From Gongronella butleri (taxonomy: Eukaryota > Mucoromycota > Mucoromycetes > Mucorales > Cunninghamellaceae): a DNA stretch of 64,000 bases. The stretch is from assembly GCA_025201375.1 (NCBI GenBank), contig JAIWZP010000008.1, positions 62,001 through 126,000 on the forward strand. Direction: 5' to 3'. The position numbers and the translations under genes are program-made. Shown here in pieces: positions 1 to 9,800 of this stretch (its first letter is position 1; every line of letters begins with the position of its first letter). The notes beneath the pieces are model-generated. The model had not been told where the DNA came from. It saw only the letters and a list, made by a program, of their open reading frames with translations, and made no database searches.

Positions 1-868
1 AGACCTTTGCAAATATGCCTCAGTCCTTACTGGATGGTGAGTCGATCCAATTGGAAGGTGATTTCCGTGATGCCAGTTGATTTTAGTCTTGCCCGCAAGA
101 CATCTTGTTCTGTAGGCACATAGTCTTGTTGTTCAATCCGATCTAGGTTGTCAAAGAAGCTGAATTGGGACATGTTAGTGCATCAAGACAAAGAATAAAA
201 GACGCGCTCGAGAAAAATCTTACTATGTCGCATTGTCCATGATGTAAAATTGGCTTTGTCGTTCTTCGAGACACCGTTGTACATTGGCGTCTGCCCAGAA
301 CTTATTCAAGCAATGGGCAATGGCAGGATCTAGCTGCGCCATGTTGGGATCCATGTCTTGCAGCAATTTTGTTGCGCAATCCTGGAGAGAAAAAAAGCGT
401 TCAGAGGAGTGCAAATGCTCAATTGAGCAGAGAACAGGCTCAATTACCTTGATGTCTTGGCTGGTATATTGGTATTCAAATTGCTGCATTGCGTTGACTA
501 TTGCTTGGGCTGAGTCGTACAGATTTCGAAAAATGACAGTGCGCCAGCTCCCCAGTTCGTCTTGACTAAAGCCATTTTGGTTGATGATCTTCATCTGTTT
601 CAATATGGTTGACTTTCCAGATTCGCCACTTCCTTTGACCGTGAAAAAAAAAAAAAAATTGGTGAGCAAGAATTTGCGAGGGTGAACAACCTAGACCACC
701 AACAGGCAAAAAGCGAGTTTTTTTTTTTGCCTTTTTTTTTTTACCTAGTAGCAAAATCTTGCAATGCCTTGTTTGTTGCTTTCTCTCCTTGTCTATCTCC
801 TTGTCAATTTCACGGCTGCGTTTGCCCTCTGTTGAGCTGTTTCGAGAGGCTGACTGACATAGCCCCAT
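1..868 (-). CDS. Heterotrimeric G-protein alpha subunit (5' part; runs off the left edge)
   Basis: Exons (minus order) 868-745, 632-448, 381-224 and 159-31; bases 30-1 are the next intron, so the C-terminal part lies outside. The protein begins MGLCQSAS, a typical N-myristoylation and palmitoylation start. The P-loop GSGESGKS (residues about 42-49) is built across the first intron. The helical domain follows, then NATYFFDNLDRI and DVLRARLKSTGI, which is switch I with the catalytic arginine and magnesium-binding threonine. Known role: GTP-binding transducer for seven-helix receptors at the plasma membrane, acting in pheromone or nutrient signalling. First intron has donor GTAAAAA and acceptor AAAG. 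The C-terminal receptor-contact tail is not visible, so the subclass (GPA1, GPA2 or GPA3 type) is not assigned. Confidence 0.95.
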
Positions 869-1190
869 GGTCGATAAAAGTGGTTTGTTCCGGAAAAAAA
901 AAAGAAAAAGAAAGTGCAATCAGCAGTCGGAAACCCAAAATCTATTTTTGGCTGTGTTTCAATCTGCTCGATTCAACTCGGACAGCAAATTCGCGCGTTG
1001 GCGTCATTCATCAGACGGGCTCGTGCACGGACTAGAAAAAGATTTCGGACCCCTGTTTGGCTCAAGACTGCTCGCGCACTTTTTATCTTCTTCCCCCTTT
1101 TTAAGTCCCTCTGCACTTGCTAATGTATTGTCCCTTTACTGCAGCCTCTTTTTGACAGCGACGACTTAAAAATCCGACTCGATTTTACGG

Positions 1191-1358
1191 CTACTGAGCT
1201 CGCTGAAAAGTGCAAGCGACCGCCTCGCATTCTTCGGCAAAAGTGCCAATGATGACAATCACCTTGGTGGCAATATCAGCATCCACACTGTCGGTAAGTT
1301 TGTGAGCATATGCCCAAAAAACAAACGCTGAATCTGTCGATTTCCTGACATCTTCCAT
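1191..1358 (-). CDS. Possible small ORF, 55 aa, unrecognised
   Basis: An uninterrupted ATG-to-TAG frame on the minus strand. The predicted peptide starts MEDVRKSTDSAF and has a hydrophobic stretch VIVIIGTF in the middle. I recognise no family. The opposite strand over about 1168-1289 is also open and ends at a good donor-like GTAAGT at 1290, so coding on either strand, or on neither, is possible. It lies between the G-alpha and HIS6 promoters. Low confidence. Confidence 0.2.
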   Translation of the reverse strand: MEDVRKSTDSAFVFWAYAHKLTDSVDADIATKVIVIIGTFAEECEAVACTFQRAQ

Positions 1359-1401
1359 CGTTTTTTATTTGATCAAGCTGCAATCTAGGAATCTACACAA
1401 T

Positions 1402-1547
1402 GACAGAATTACACAATGTGTCGGGTGTGCAATCGCCATCGCGAGATACAGGGCACTTCTTGTTTGCCTGTCCATCCAAATAGCAAGGATGGACAGCGCT
1501 TCTTGCCCGCGACCGCCACTTCAACAGACGAATGCTAAAAAGTTGAC
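1402..1547 (+). mobile_element. Decayed LINE ORF2 3' fragment (LINE-2 family)
   Basis: The stretch from about 1411 (ACACAATGTGTCGGGTGTGC) aligns by eye to LINE-2 at about 17220-17356, the zinc-knuckle coding part near the 3' end of ORF2. There are scattered substitutions and stop codons. It is an isolated relic about 4 kb outside the main transposon island, immediately upstream of HIS6. Confidence 0.75.
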
Positions 1548-1712
1548 CGACATCACCTTTTTACTTGACAAGCAAAAAAATCGAAAGAAAAAAAAATACC
1601 ACTAATGTGTACGGTAAGAACTTCAAATAAAACTCCGTCATCTTTGACCGATGTCTCCAATTTTTTTGTCCACTTTTTCCTTTTTTTTTTTTTTTTGTTC
1701 TTGTTGACACAA

Positions 1713-2773
1713 ATGACACGATTCAACGGCTGTGTTGATCTGCATCACGGTCAAGTCAAACAAATCGTGGGCGGCTCTCTTAATGATAGCACGCCAGATA
1801 CACTGCGAACTAATTTTGTGTCAAAGTAAGTGGCGACTATTTTGCGCTATTTTGCGCTAAAGAAGCTGACTGTTTGTTGCAGGGAGTCCCCTTCTTTTTA
1901 TGCCAAATTGTATGAGCAAAACGACGTGACTCGCTCGCATGTGATCAAATTGGGACCAGGGAATGATGATGCAGCAAAAGCGGCACTTCATGCTTGGCCC
2001 AACCATCTGCAGGTCGGCGGTGGCATTACCATTGACAATGCAGAGGAGTGGCTGGCGGCTGGCGCATCCAAAGTGATCGTGACAAGTTACCTCTTCCCGG
2101 GCGCTCAATTTTCTCTCAAGCGATTGCAAGACCTCTCGCAAAAAATCGGCAAAGAGAGGCTCGTTGTTGACATCAGTTGCCGGCGACAGGGCTCTCAATG
2201 GATTGTCGCGATGAACAAGTGGCAAACGCTTACGGATATGACTGTGACCAAAGGTTAGTACGAGATAATCTCTACAGGTCGCTCGAAAGACTCGATTTTT
2301 TTTTTTTGAAACAGAGACACTGGAAATGCTATCAAAGTATTGTAGTGAATTTCTTATCCATGCTGCCGATGTTGAAGGACTTTGCAATGGAATCGATGAA
2401 GAGCTGGTCGAATGTATGTTTCCGAGCTTAAGCAATGGACGAGAAGACTGATATTTGCACATTAGACCTTGGGAAATTCGTGACAATTCCTACGACTTAC
2501 GCCGGTGGAGGCAGATGTAAGCATTAAAAATAGAGCAGGAGACATCATACTGATAAAGCTCACTTGATAGACGTTTCCGACTTGGCTCTCGTTGACAAGC
2601 TATCTCAAGGCAAGGTGGATTTGACTTTTGGAAGGTAAGCTGCCTTGATACAACTGCGTCAACTTTGTTAATGTGCCCCTTTGTTTAGTGCCCTGGATAT
2701 ATTTGGCGGAAGCAGTGTCAAATTCGATGACTGTGTCGCGTGGAATCAGCGCCAATCGGGGGTTCAATTCTAA
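1713..2773 (+). CDS. HIS6: Phosphoribosylformimino-5-aminoimidazole carboxamide ribotide isomerase
   Basis: Six exons: 1713-1825, 1883-2253, 2315-2413, 2466-2516, 2571-2634 and 2689-2773 (260 aa, the normal fungal length). It catalyses the Amadori-type isomerisation of ProFAR to PRFAR, the fourth step of histidine biosynthesis, as a cytosolic (beta/alpha)8 barrel. Diagnostic segments are [18 protein letters not shown] at the N terminus, [67 protein letters not shown] and, near the end, [16 protein letters not shown] pyrimidine-rich tract precedes the start. The nearest downstream gene, FHIT, starts only 53 bp after the stop, so spacing is very tight. Confidence 0.96.
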
Positions 2774-2826
2774 ATATTTGCACAGATGAATAAAAAGAGC
2801 TTCTTTTCGTTTTGTTCAACCAAATC

Positions 2827-2976
2827 ATGTTCAAGTTTGGTGCCAACTTGATTCCTGACACGCAAATCTTTTTTCAGTCTGCTCATTGCTATGGCCTCGT
2901 GAACCTCAAGCCAGTTGTCACGTACGTTTATTTTTTAACGTTCAAATTTAGTGACATGTATCTTTTTTTTTTTTTT

Positions 2977-3027
<51 letters not shown>

Positions 3028-3482
3028 TGGACGTAAGTTTTGTATGCTACAAAAAGGTATAGCTGATCGTCTACATAGATGTGCTGGTTGTCACCAAGCG
3101 CCTGGTGCCTCGTGTAAAAGACTTGTCTCGCGAAGAAGCCTGTGACATGATTTTGAGTGCGCAAACAATCAGTTCCGCGATTGAGGACCACTATGAAGGC
3201 ACCTCTGTGACATTTGCAATTCAAGATGGTCCTGATGCCGGCCAAACTGTGAGTATTTTGCTGTTTGCTTCAAGCCACTCTTATTTTTTTTTTCACGTGT
3301 GACAGGTACCCCATGTTCATGTGCACATCATACCCAGAAAAAAAGGAGATTATCCAAATAATGATGACATCTATGACGATTTGAACAAAGCTGGTCGAGG
3401 AGTAGACTATGAGGAGCGCAAGCCAAGAACACAGGATGAAATGACACGCGAAGCAGATGTGCTACGTCGGTGTTTTTTGTGA
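2827..3482 (+). CDS. FHIT: FHIT-type diadenosine triphosphate hydrolase (HIT family)
   Basis: Exons 2827-2921, 3028-3032, 3079-3248 and 3306-3482 (148 aa, the usual FHIT length). It cleaves Ap3A-type dinucleotides to AMP plus ADP. The protein starts FKFGANLIPDTQIFF, continues LVNLKPVVTGHVLVVTKR, has [24 protein letters not shown] (read across exons 3 and 4) with the catalytic HxHxH triad (about residues 93-97), then DDIYDDL. A 5-nt second exon (TGGAC) is needed to restore the conserved Gly-His before VLV; without it the frame fails. The first intron carries a long TG repeat. The gene is convergent with NSE3, with about 100 bp between stops. Confidence 0.93.
2978..3026. repeat. (TG)n microsatellite in FHIT intron 1
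   Basis: About 49 bp of almost pure TG dinucleotides with one TTT interruption, preceded by a T run. It abuts the TAG acceptor of the 5-nt microexon and so acts as its pyrimidine/purine alternating acceptor tract. Confidence 0.95.
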
Positions 3483-3583
3483 TCTCTCTCTGTTCACTGT
3501 GGCAGTAGATCCAATTGGCCACAAATGCGATGACATACACAATTCCCATCTTTTACTGTTCAATTTTTATAATAAAACAGTAT

Positions 3584-4565
3584 TCAGTCGGCCACCCCAG
3601 CTGCCTTCATGATGTTGACGCGCAGCTCCTCAATGCCTTCATCATAAAACTATATAAAATGCGTGAGACTCCTGATTTGCATTCATTAAAGGTCCAACTT
3701 ACGCTTGCGATGAACTTTATAATGCTGTCCGTCTGGATCTCGGCCGTGGCTCGTGGACCCCATCTGTATTCAAACTGGGGCTCTGCGCCGGCATCAACGA
3801 CGGCTTCATTCTGCTTCTGCCGATGGAGGTATCCTTGTTTCACAAATGTATTGAGTGTCGAGTCCAATTCGTCGTGGTCCATTCCAGTTGTCGTCAATTT
3901 CACTTTATCCAGATATCGCTTCAGATCGCCTGCGTGAATAATTTGAGTATAAAATCTCAATATTTGTGCAATGGTATACTACCTTCCGTGAGCATCGATT
4001 CATTGACAAATATCAACGCCAATGACAAATAGAGAACGCCAAGACACACATATTCGTCGTCCGATTCGTGGATGACTTGAGACACGTCAAATTCGCTAGC
4101 AAGCACATTACACAAGGTGTACGACACTGGTAGAGATGCCTTGGTCTGTGTAGAACCCTGTGCTGTTGTCGTCGAGGGTTTGCTTTTGGAGGTCTGGGTC
4201 GATTCTCGCGGCTGTACCTCACACATTTTCATGCCGAATATGTCGGCCAGCATTCCCTGGGCACGTCCAAACACCGCTGTGTATTGCCTCCCGTAGTCTT
4301 GCAGGATTTTCTTACGGATTTCGTCGCGACGAATGAGAACCTTCTTTTGTTCACAAGCAAGTGCATATCTGACAAGGTCTTTCACTTTGCGTTCCACTTC
4401 CTACTCAAAACGTGATTAAAATTCATGCTTCCATCAACCATAATCTCCATTTACCTCGCTGTTGACTGGAGCGGGCATGTTGCGCTTTTTTGATTGACTC
4501 GGGCCATCATAGTCTTCATCATTCGATAACTGCGTTGAGCGGCCCCGTTTATTAGGTTGCGACAT
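3584..4565 (-). CDS. NSE3: NSE3/MAGE-domain subunit of the Smc5-Smc6 complex
   Basis: Exons 4565-4455, 4400-3983, 3929-3703 and 3649-3584 (273 aa). The N terminus (MSQPNKRGRSTQ) is charged and disordered. The MAGE homology domain follows: KVKDLVRYALACEQKKVLIRR, KKILQDYGRQYTAVFGRAQ and FGMKMCEVQP, a variable Ser/Thr/Gln linker, then VCLGVLYLSLALIFVNESMLTEGDL, KQGYLHRQK and FEYRWGPRA. The last exon encodes FYDEGIEELRVNIMKAAG. Known role: a winged-helix partner that binds DNA and stimulates the NSE1 RING in the nuclear Smc5/6 DNA-repair complex. Fungi normally have a single MAGE gene, which favours NSE3. Confidence 0.9.
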
Positions 4566-4793
4566 TTGAGAGCAAAACAAAAACACGAAAAAAAAAGTCG
4601 CGAGCTTAAATTTTTTTGTGACCAATTCAAAATTAAAAGAGCGCTGGGCAGCATTTTGTAAAAAAAACACGTAAATCTTTATTTATTTACAAGTAAAGAT
4701 TAGGCAACTCGACCATTCGTGGTTGAAATGTTAGTGATCGTAGAGAATGAATGAATCAACATTTTTCGCTCAAATCTTTTACAATACAATCAT

Positions 4794-5270
4794 TTACATC
4801 TCATTGTTATACAGAATAATTTTCAAGGGCATTGGGTCATTTATGGGTGAGCTGGAGCGCGATTGATCATGCCGAGTTTGGGACAAAATTGAACGACCAA
4901 AAATGGTCAAGTCTTTAATTTGCACGTTTACCTTGATATTCACAATGAAAAATAAAAAATAAAAACATAGAAAGAAAGAAAACGATCCAAAGAATTATTT
5001 GAGGGGTCATTGTGCATCCTGTTGAACCGTATGCTCGGCATGACATTGTCAGCAAATTGGACGGTCGGGGTAGGAACTACAGCAAGAAAAAGGGCGCGTC
5101 TGCGGCTCACGCTTACCATTTTCGCGGCACGAGCGGCGACACAAGCGAATTAATCTCTGAAAATACGATTTCATGCTTACCAGAGCGTCTGGCATAATGC
5201 CAGTGGTGGTCGTGCTTTGATCCGCATCATTGGTGGTGTTCGTGTTCTCCAAGATACGCGTAAAAAAATG
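4794..5270 (-). CDS. 3' exons of an unrecognised protein gene; 5' end missing next to a LINE
   Basis: Minus-strand exons with convincing splice sites: 5270-5181, 5156-5117, 5076-about 4984 and about 4931-4794, ending TAA. They give a continuous frame: HFFTRILENTNTTND, then GIMPDALRLIRLCRRSCREN, then VPTPTVQFADNVMPSIRFN, then a tail containing LTIFGRSILSQTRHDQS and PMPLKIILYNNEM. The last intron has two possible donor/acceptor choices. Exon 5270 begins after a clean CAG acceptor, and no ATG lies between it and the micro-insertion at 5331. The start exon is therefore expected on the other side of LINE-1 (beyond 10548) or is lost. I do not recognise the family. The last two firm exons look like a folded, conserved protein rather than noise. 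Confidence 0.55.
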
Positions 5271-5330
5271 CTGCGGCAGAAAGAACAAAAAAAATCGAAT
5301 GCCTGCGCGTGCTGATAGTTGAGCACCGAG

Positions 5331-5378
5331 AAGCGCGTTATTTTGTTTTTTTTTTGTATAAAAGCGCGTTATTTTGTT
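5331..5378 (-). repeat. Ultra-short A-tailed insertion with 17-bp target duplication
   Basis: AAGCGCGTTATTTTGTT occurs at 5331-5347 and exactly again at 5362-5378. Between the copies are 14 nt that read, on the minus strand, TTATAC followed by A's. This has the form of a retro-insertion reduced to its last few 3' bases plus poly(A). LINE-1 later inserted into the second copy. Confidence 0.7.
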
Positions 5379-5382
5379 CCGA
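5368..5382. repeat. LINE-1 target-site duplication, left copy
   Basis: GTTATTTTGTTCCGA, identical to 10533-10547 on the far side of the poly(A) tail. Confidence 0.92.
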
Positions 5383-5502
5383 AAACTCTCTTTCGCTTAA
5401 AGATTTTTTCTGTACCCGGATAAACATTTAAGCGAAGAATTTTCTACTTTTTACACCCTCGACAACACCTACACGCAGCAACAACAACCGACACGTCGCG
5501 CA

Positions 5503-6882
5503 ATGCCCCCCGATACCTCTGGAGGCACTGTGGGCACCCTGTCTTACGCACAGGTTCTTGCCAAGAACACGGAGAGCAACCTCATCCCTCGAGGAGCTGA
5601 TCGCCGACCGGATAGAGAATCCTATTTCGGACAAGCCCGCACCGAAACAACGACGCTGTACAAGCAGGAAGGCCTGGACGACCAAATGCAAACGTACCGA
5701 GCAGAGCGCATCATGCAGCGCGCGCTAGACCCACGCAGTGTCTTGTTGGAGCTCCCCACTCGCTCCTTCAAGGACCTTATCGACATGTACTCGTACATCC
5801 AGGGCAAGCTAGGCAATATTGTTGGTGTAACCCCTGTTCAAGAGGATTTTAGGCGCCGCGAAACCGCGCTCCTTAACGTGGTTTTCAGGGACGCCGAGGC
5901 GACGCAAGCCGCACTGCAAAAGGGTATCGAGGTAGACGGCATTACCATCAAGGCCACCGCAGGCATTGCCGAATCAGGCACGCCTATGAAGCTTACACGA
6001 GTATATCTCAGCCGTATCCCCATCGCGGCTGATGATCAAGAATTAATGGTGGGGTTGTGTGAGTCAATGGCCGTATATGGCAAAGTTGTTGAGATCAAGA
6101 AAATTCACCGCATGGGCTTCTTTGAAGGACAGGCATCAGTGCTCTTGGACACGTCGGACGACGAAGACGCGAAGGACCTGGAACCCTACGTACCATTGGC
6201 CAGAATGGTATACCTATCGTACTGGGACGTGATGGCATTTGCAAGCTACAAAGGTGCAAAGGAAATTTGCTACTATTGCCGTCAAGAAGGCCACAAGCGC
6301 GCCGCTTGCCCAATCCGGGCCGAGATCATCTGCCGCCGCTGTCATGGAAAGGGGCACATAGCCCGGGAATGTCGCTCGGAATGGGAGGAACGTCCAACGG
6401 TGGGAACCAAGAGAATCCTTTCGCGCAAATCGGAGGAAACCCTCCAGCCGGAATCCAAGAAAAGCAACGTCGGAAAGGATCAGCAAATTACGCCTGAAAT
6501 GACGGTCACCGACACCGCGGAGCATGCCGAGAAGGCACTGAACGAACAAAACGCGGACAAAATGGTGGAGGACGACCCGTTCGAGGACGACCCATTCGCC
6601 GACTCATCCTCGGCAGCATCCGTGGAAATGGATACCACGGATGATCGACTCCCCAGTAAGGCAGAGAAAAAGCCATCCTTCGGCATGTCAGGTACAATGG
6701 CGTCCAAGCACGCCCCGTATGCGGTTGGCACGACTATGAAGGTGGACTCCGCAGGAGAGATGGAAGACCATATGGACGCAACGCCCACAGTTGCTCAAGC
6801 CAAGCTCAAGACAACCCGCAACCACGTCAAGCCACCAGTCACCCAGTCCGAGCCTGACTCGGACATCACGCCACGTCAATGA
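5503..6882 (+). CDS. LINE-1 ORF1: RNA-binding gag-like protein with two CCHC knuckles
   Basis: 459 aa. The N-terminal half is a gag-like/RRM-like region (for example MKLTRVYLSRIPIAADDQEL and GKVVEIKKIHRMGFFEGQASV). Two adjacent CCHC zinc knuckles follow: CYYCRQEGHKRAAC and CRRCHGKGHIAREC, residues about 262-295. The tail is acidic, low-complexity and rich in Glu, Asp and Ser. Presumed role: coats the element's RNA and acts as nucleic-acid chaperone in the ribonucleoprotein. It ends in TGA overlapping the ORF2 start as ATGA. It is clearly related to LINE-2 ORF1 (12105-14024), with the same order and knuckle spacing. Confidence 0.93.
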   Translation: MPPDTSGGTVGTLSYAQVLAKNTESNLIPRGADRRPDRESYFGQARTETTTLYKQEGLDDQMQTYRAERIMQRALDPRSVLLELPTRSFKDLIDMYSYIQGKLGNIVGVTPVQEDFRRRETALLNVVFRDAEATQAALQKGIEVDGITIKATAGIAESGTPMKLTRVYLSRIPIAADDQELMVGLCESMAVYGKVVEIKKIHRMGFFEGQASVLLDTSDDEDAKDLEPYVPLARMVYLSYWDVMAFASYKGAKEICYYCRQEGHKRAACPIRAEIICRRCHGKGHIARECRSEWEERPTVGTKRILSRKSEETLQPESKKSNVGKDQQITPEMTVTDTAEHAEKALNEQNADKMVEDDPFEDDPFADSSSAASVEMDTTDDRLPSKAEKKPSFGMSGTMASKHAPYAVGTTMKVDSAGEMEDHMDATPTVAQAKLKTTRNHVKPPVTQSEPDSDITPRQ

Positions 6883-9800
6883 TAAATAGGACCACAATGC
6901 GCATAGCAACCCTCAATGCGAGGACGTTGCTCACCACCACACACAACCCGTCCAAAACAGCATTTTTACAATACATCCTCCGACACCGTACACACGACAT
7001 AGACATCATATGCCTCCAAGACATTATCAACTCAACAGCCGCCTCCACAGACCCCAGTGAACAACAAATCGACCGACTGGAAAGACAGTTAGCAGGACGA
7101 TCCTACTGCATTTCCGGCAAAACGGCCATTATATGCATCAACCCGAAATACCGACTTTCGGACACCACCATCTCCACAGACGGCCGCATAATGACGGCCA
7201 CTATTACAGACACAAACAAAGACCTCAGAGTATGCAATGTAGCGAATACATACCTCCCACCATCACGAGCCCCTCGCCGGCGAGTCCTCCACGAGCTCCT
7301 GCAGCACCAGATCATCACAAAACGTGACGACGAATCCTGGATCATATGCGGTGACCTCAACCTGAAAATTCATGAAAAACAGAAGTACACCGAAGATGCA
7401 AGCCTCATCGACAGCCTCAATAGCAAATACAAGGACTTGATACGCGCTACCTCAAGCACGGACCACCGAGTAGCGTACACCCCGCTGCCAACGTTCCGAT
7501 CCAGCCAAGGACACCGCACCACTATAGATTACATCCTCGGCAACGCGAACATCTGTGGAAGCGCCATCCGATCGGGCCAGATATACCTCCCCCACGCATC
7601 ATGGACGGACCATCACCTGGTATACGTGGACATCGACACTTCACAGAACCGACAGGGCCCGGGCACATGGCGATTCAACAATCACCATCTGCGGAACGCC
7701 AGTTTCCGAGAACAGCTACAGAACCTTCTGACTGCATTCCACGGCATACACCAACAGGATTCACCGAATGACGCACTGACCACGTGGGAACAGCTAAAGG
7801 CCACAATCAAGATCTACTGCGTAGAATTTAGTAGGCAAGCCAAAGCCAACAGAGTGAATCACCTAGCCAACCTCCAACATCAACGGAAGGAATTGCTTCA
7901 CCGCCGCGCTGAGGACGCCCTACGATGCACGACGACAAACAACGCGCTCTTGGACATCGAAGGCCAGCTCGACGAACACACAGCCCGACACATGGAAGGC
8001 TTACGCGTACGTTCCGCTACTAAATGGATCGAGGAAGGCGAACGAAACACCAAATTCTTCTTCCAAACCATCAAGCGCCGCGCCCAGGGATCATCCGTGA
8101 CGACCTTGCGAGACCCCAACACAGGGACACTCCACTCATCCACACCCGAGCTCAGTCGACTCACCAAGGAGTTCTACACGGACCTCTACACTGCGGAACC
8201 AACAAACCAGGAGGCCACCGATCACCTACTGCAGTTCGCGGAGCCATTTCAGGAAACCCACCCATCATTGTTTCGAGAACTGGAAGATGCCCCGGCTAAA
8301 GAAGATATCCTGACAACCATGGAACACCATCCACGAGATAAAGCCCCGGGACTGGACGGCATCACCTTCGAGCTGCTATCCGCGACCCTGCGGATGTCCC
8401 CAGCCACGCTGGGTCTGTTGGAAAGGGTCATGAAAGAGGCCATCACCGGAAACTTTCCGCCCTCATGGAAGCAAGCGAAGCTCATCCTCCTGCACAAGAA
8501 GGGACCCCGCGAGACTCTGGCCAACTGGCGACCTTTGGCCATGTTGAACACGGACTGCAAATTGTTCACCAAAATCATGGCTGGACGTGTACAAAACATC
8601 CTTCAAACGCTCATCCACCCCGACCAGAAAGGATTCATTGCAGGCAGGCAGATCGCGGACCACGGATGGTACGTACAAGCCTCCATTGAGCTAGCACAAG
8701 CAGGCCGAAACGACAGACGGGACATCGGAATCATGCTTGACCAGGAAAAGGCGTACGACCGAGTCCATCCCGAGTACCTGGCGCAAGTCCTTGAAAGGTA
8801 CGGCTTTCCCTCCGGCTTCACACAATGCATCAAGAGTCTGTACTTCGACAACGACATCCATGCCTCAGTCAACGGCTGGCTTACCTCACCGATCCGACAG
8901 ACCCGCGGTCTGCGACAAGGCGACCCTCTCTCCCCATTGCTCTTCGACATTGCGATCGAACCGCTTCTCAATGCCCTCCGCCAACCGGATAAGGTGTGGC
9001 CCGCGGCCCCCGCCCCCAGGGACAGCAGAGGCCGCCCCACCAGGCTCGTCAGACCACGACCCCTTCGACCAGAGGTACTGGCATACGCCGATGACATCCT
9101 ACTGCTGACAGGCGAAGCACACCATTGGGAATTGACGGACAACACACTCCGATTATACTGCGCAGCATCAAACGCCAGATTCAACAAGAGCAAGACGATC
9201 TTCTTCTCACTGTCCGGAACAGCAGACCACCAGTGGAAGCGGATAGCCTACCGACAAGAGGCGACGTGGCACGATGGCCAATCCAAGACCCATCTCGTGT
9301 ACCTTGGATACCCCATCTGTCTCTCACAGTCTCAACAGATCGCCCACGAAGAAGCACTGATCAGCGCGGTCAAAAAACACTGCGCACTTCTCTCATGGCG
9401 CCGCCTCTCGATCGCCGGGAATTCACTGCTCGCGAACTCGATGGTGCTAGCCAAGCTATGGCACAAGATCAGGGTGACACCAATCTCGAAGGCATCCCTG
9501 CAATCCATCAAGCGCAAGGTGATCGATTTTGTATGGCCAAAAAAGCCCCCGCTGAAGGACCAAGTAGCCTGCCTGCCGAAGACGGAAGGCGGACTCGGCA
9601 TCCTAGACGTGCATCATCAGGCTTTAGCCCTCAGATCATTCGTGGGCCAACGAATCGAGGAAAACGAGGACGGGAACGACGCCTTTGCCAACAGAGCCCA
9701 GGAGCTGCTACATCTAGCGGCAACACACCGAATAGCCCGACAATCCTGCTTGCGATACACGCGCACGGCCATGGACACCGTGAACCGACACCCCGATTTA

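Larger units (their letters stand above)
869..1712. other. Divergent intergenic region, G-alpha / HIS6
   Basis: 843 bp between two start codons. It has pyrimidine-rich tracts near both genes, a possible 55-codon minus-strand ORF (1191-1358) and a decayed LINE fragment (1402-1547). I see no other gene. Confidence 0.5.

Noticed and set aside
8603..9193. Long antisense frames in LINE-1 ORF2
   Set aside because: Shadow frames of a G+C-rich coding sequence; no recognisable motifs and the sense frame is clearly real.
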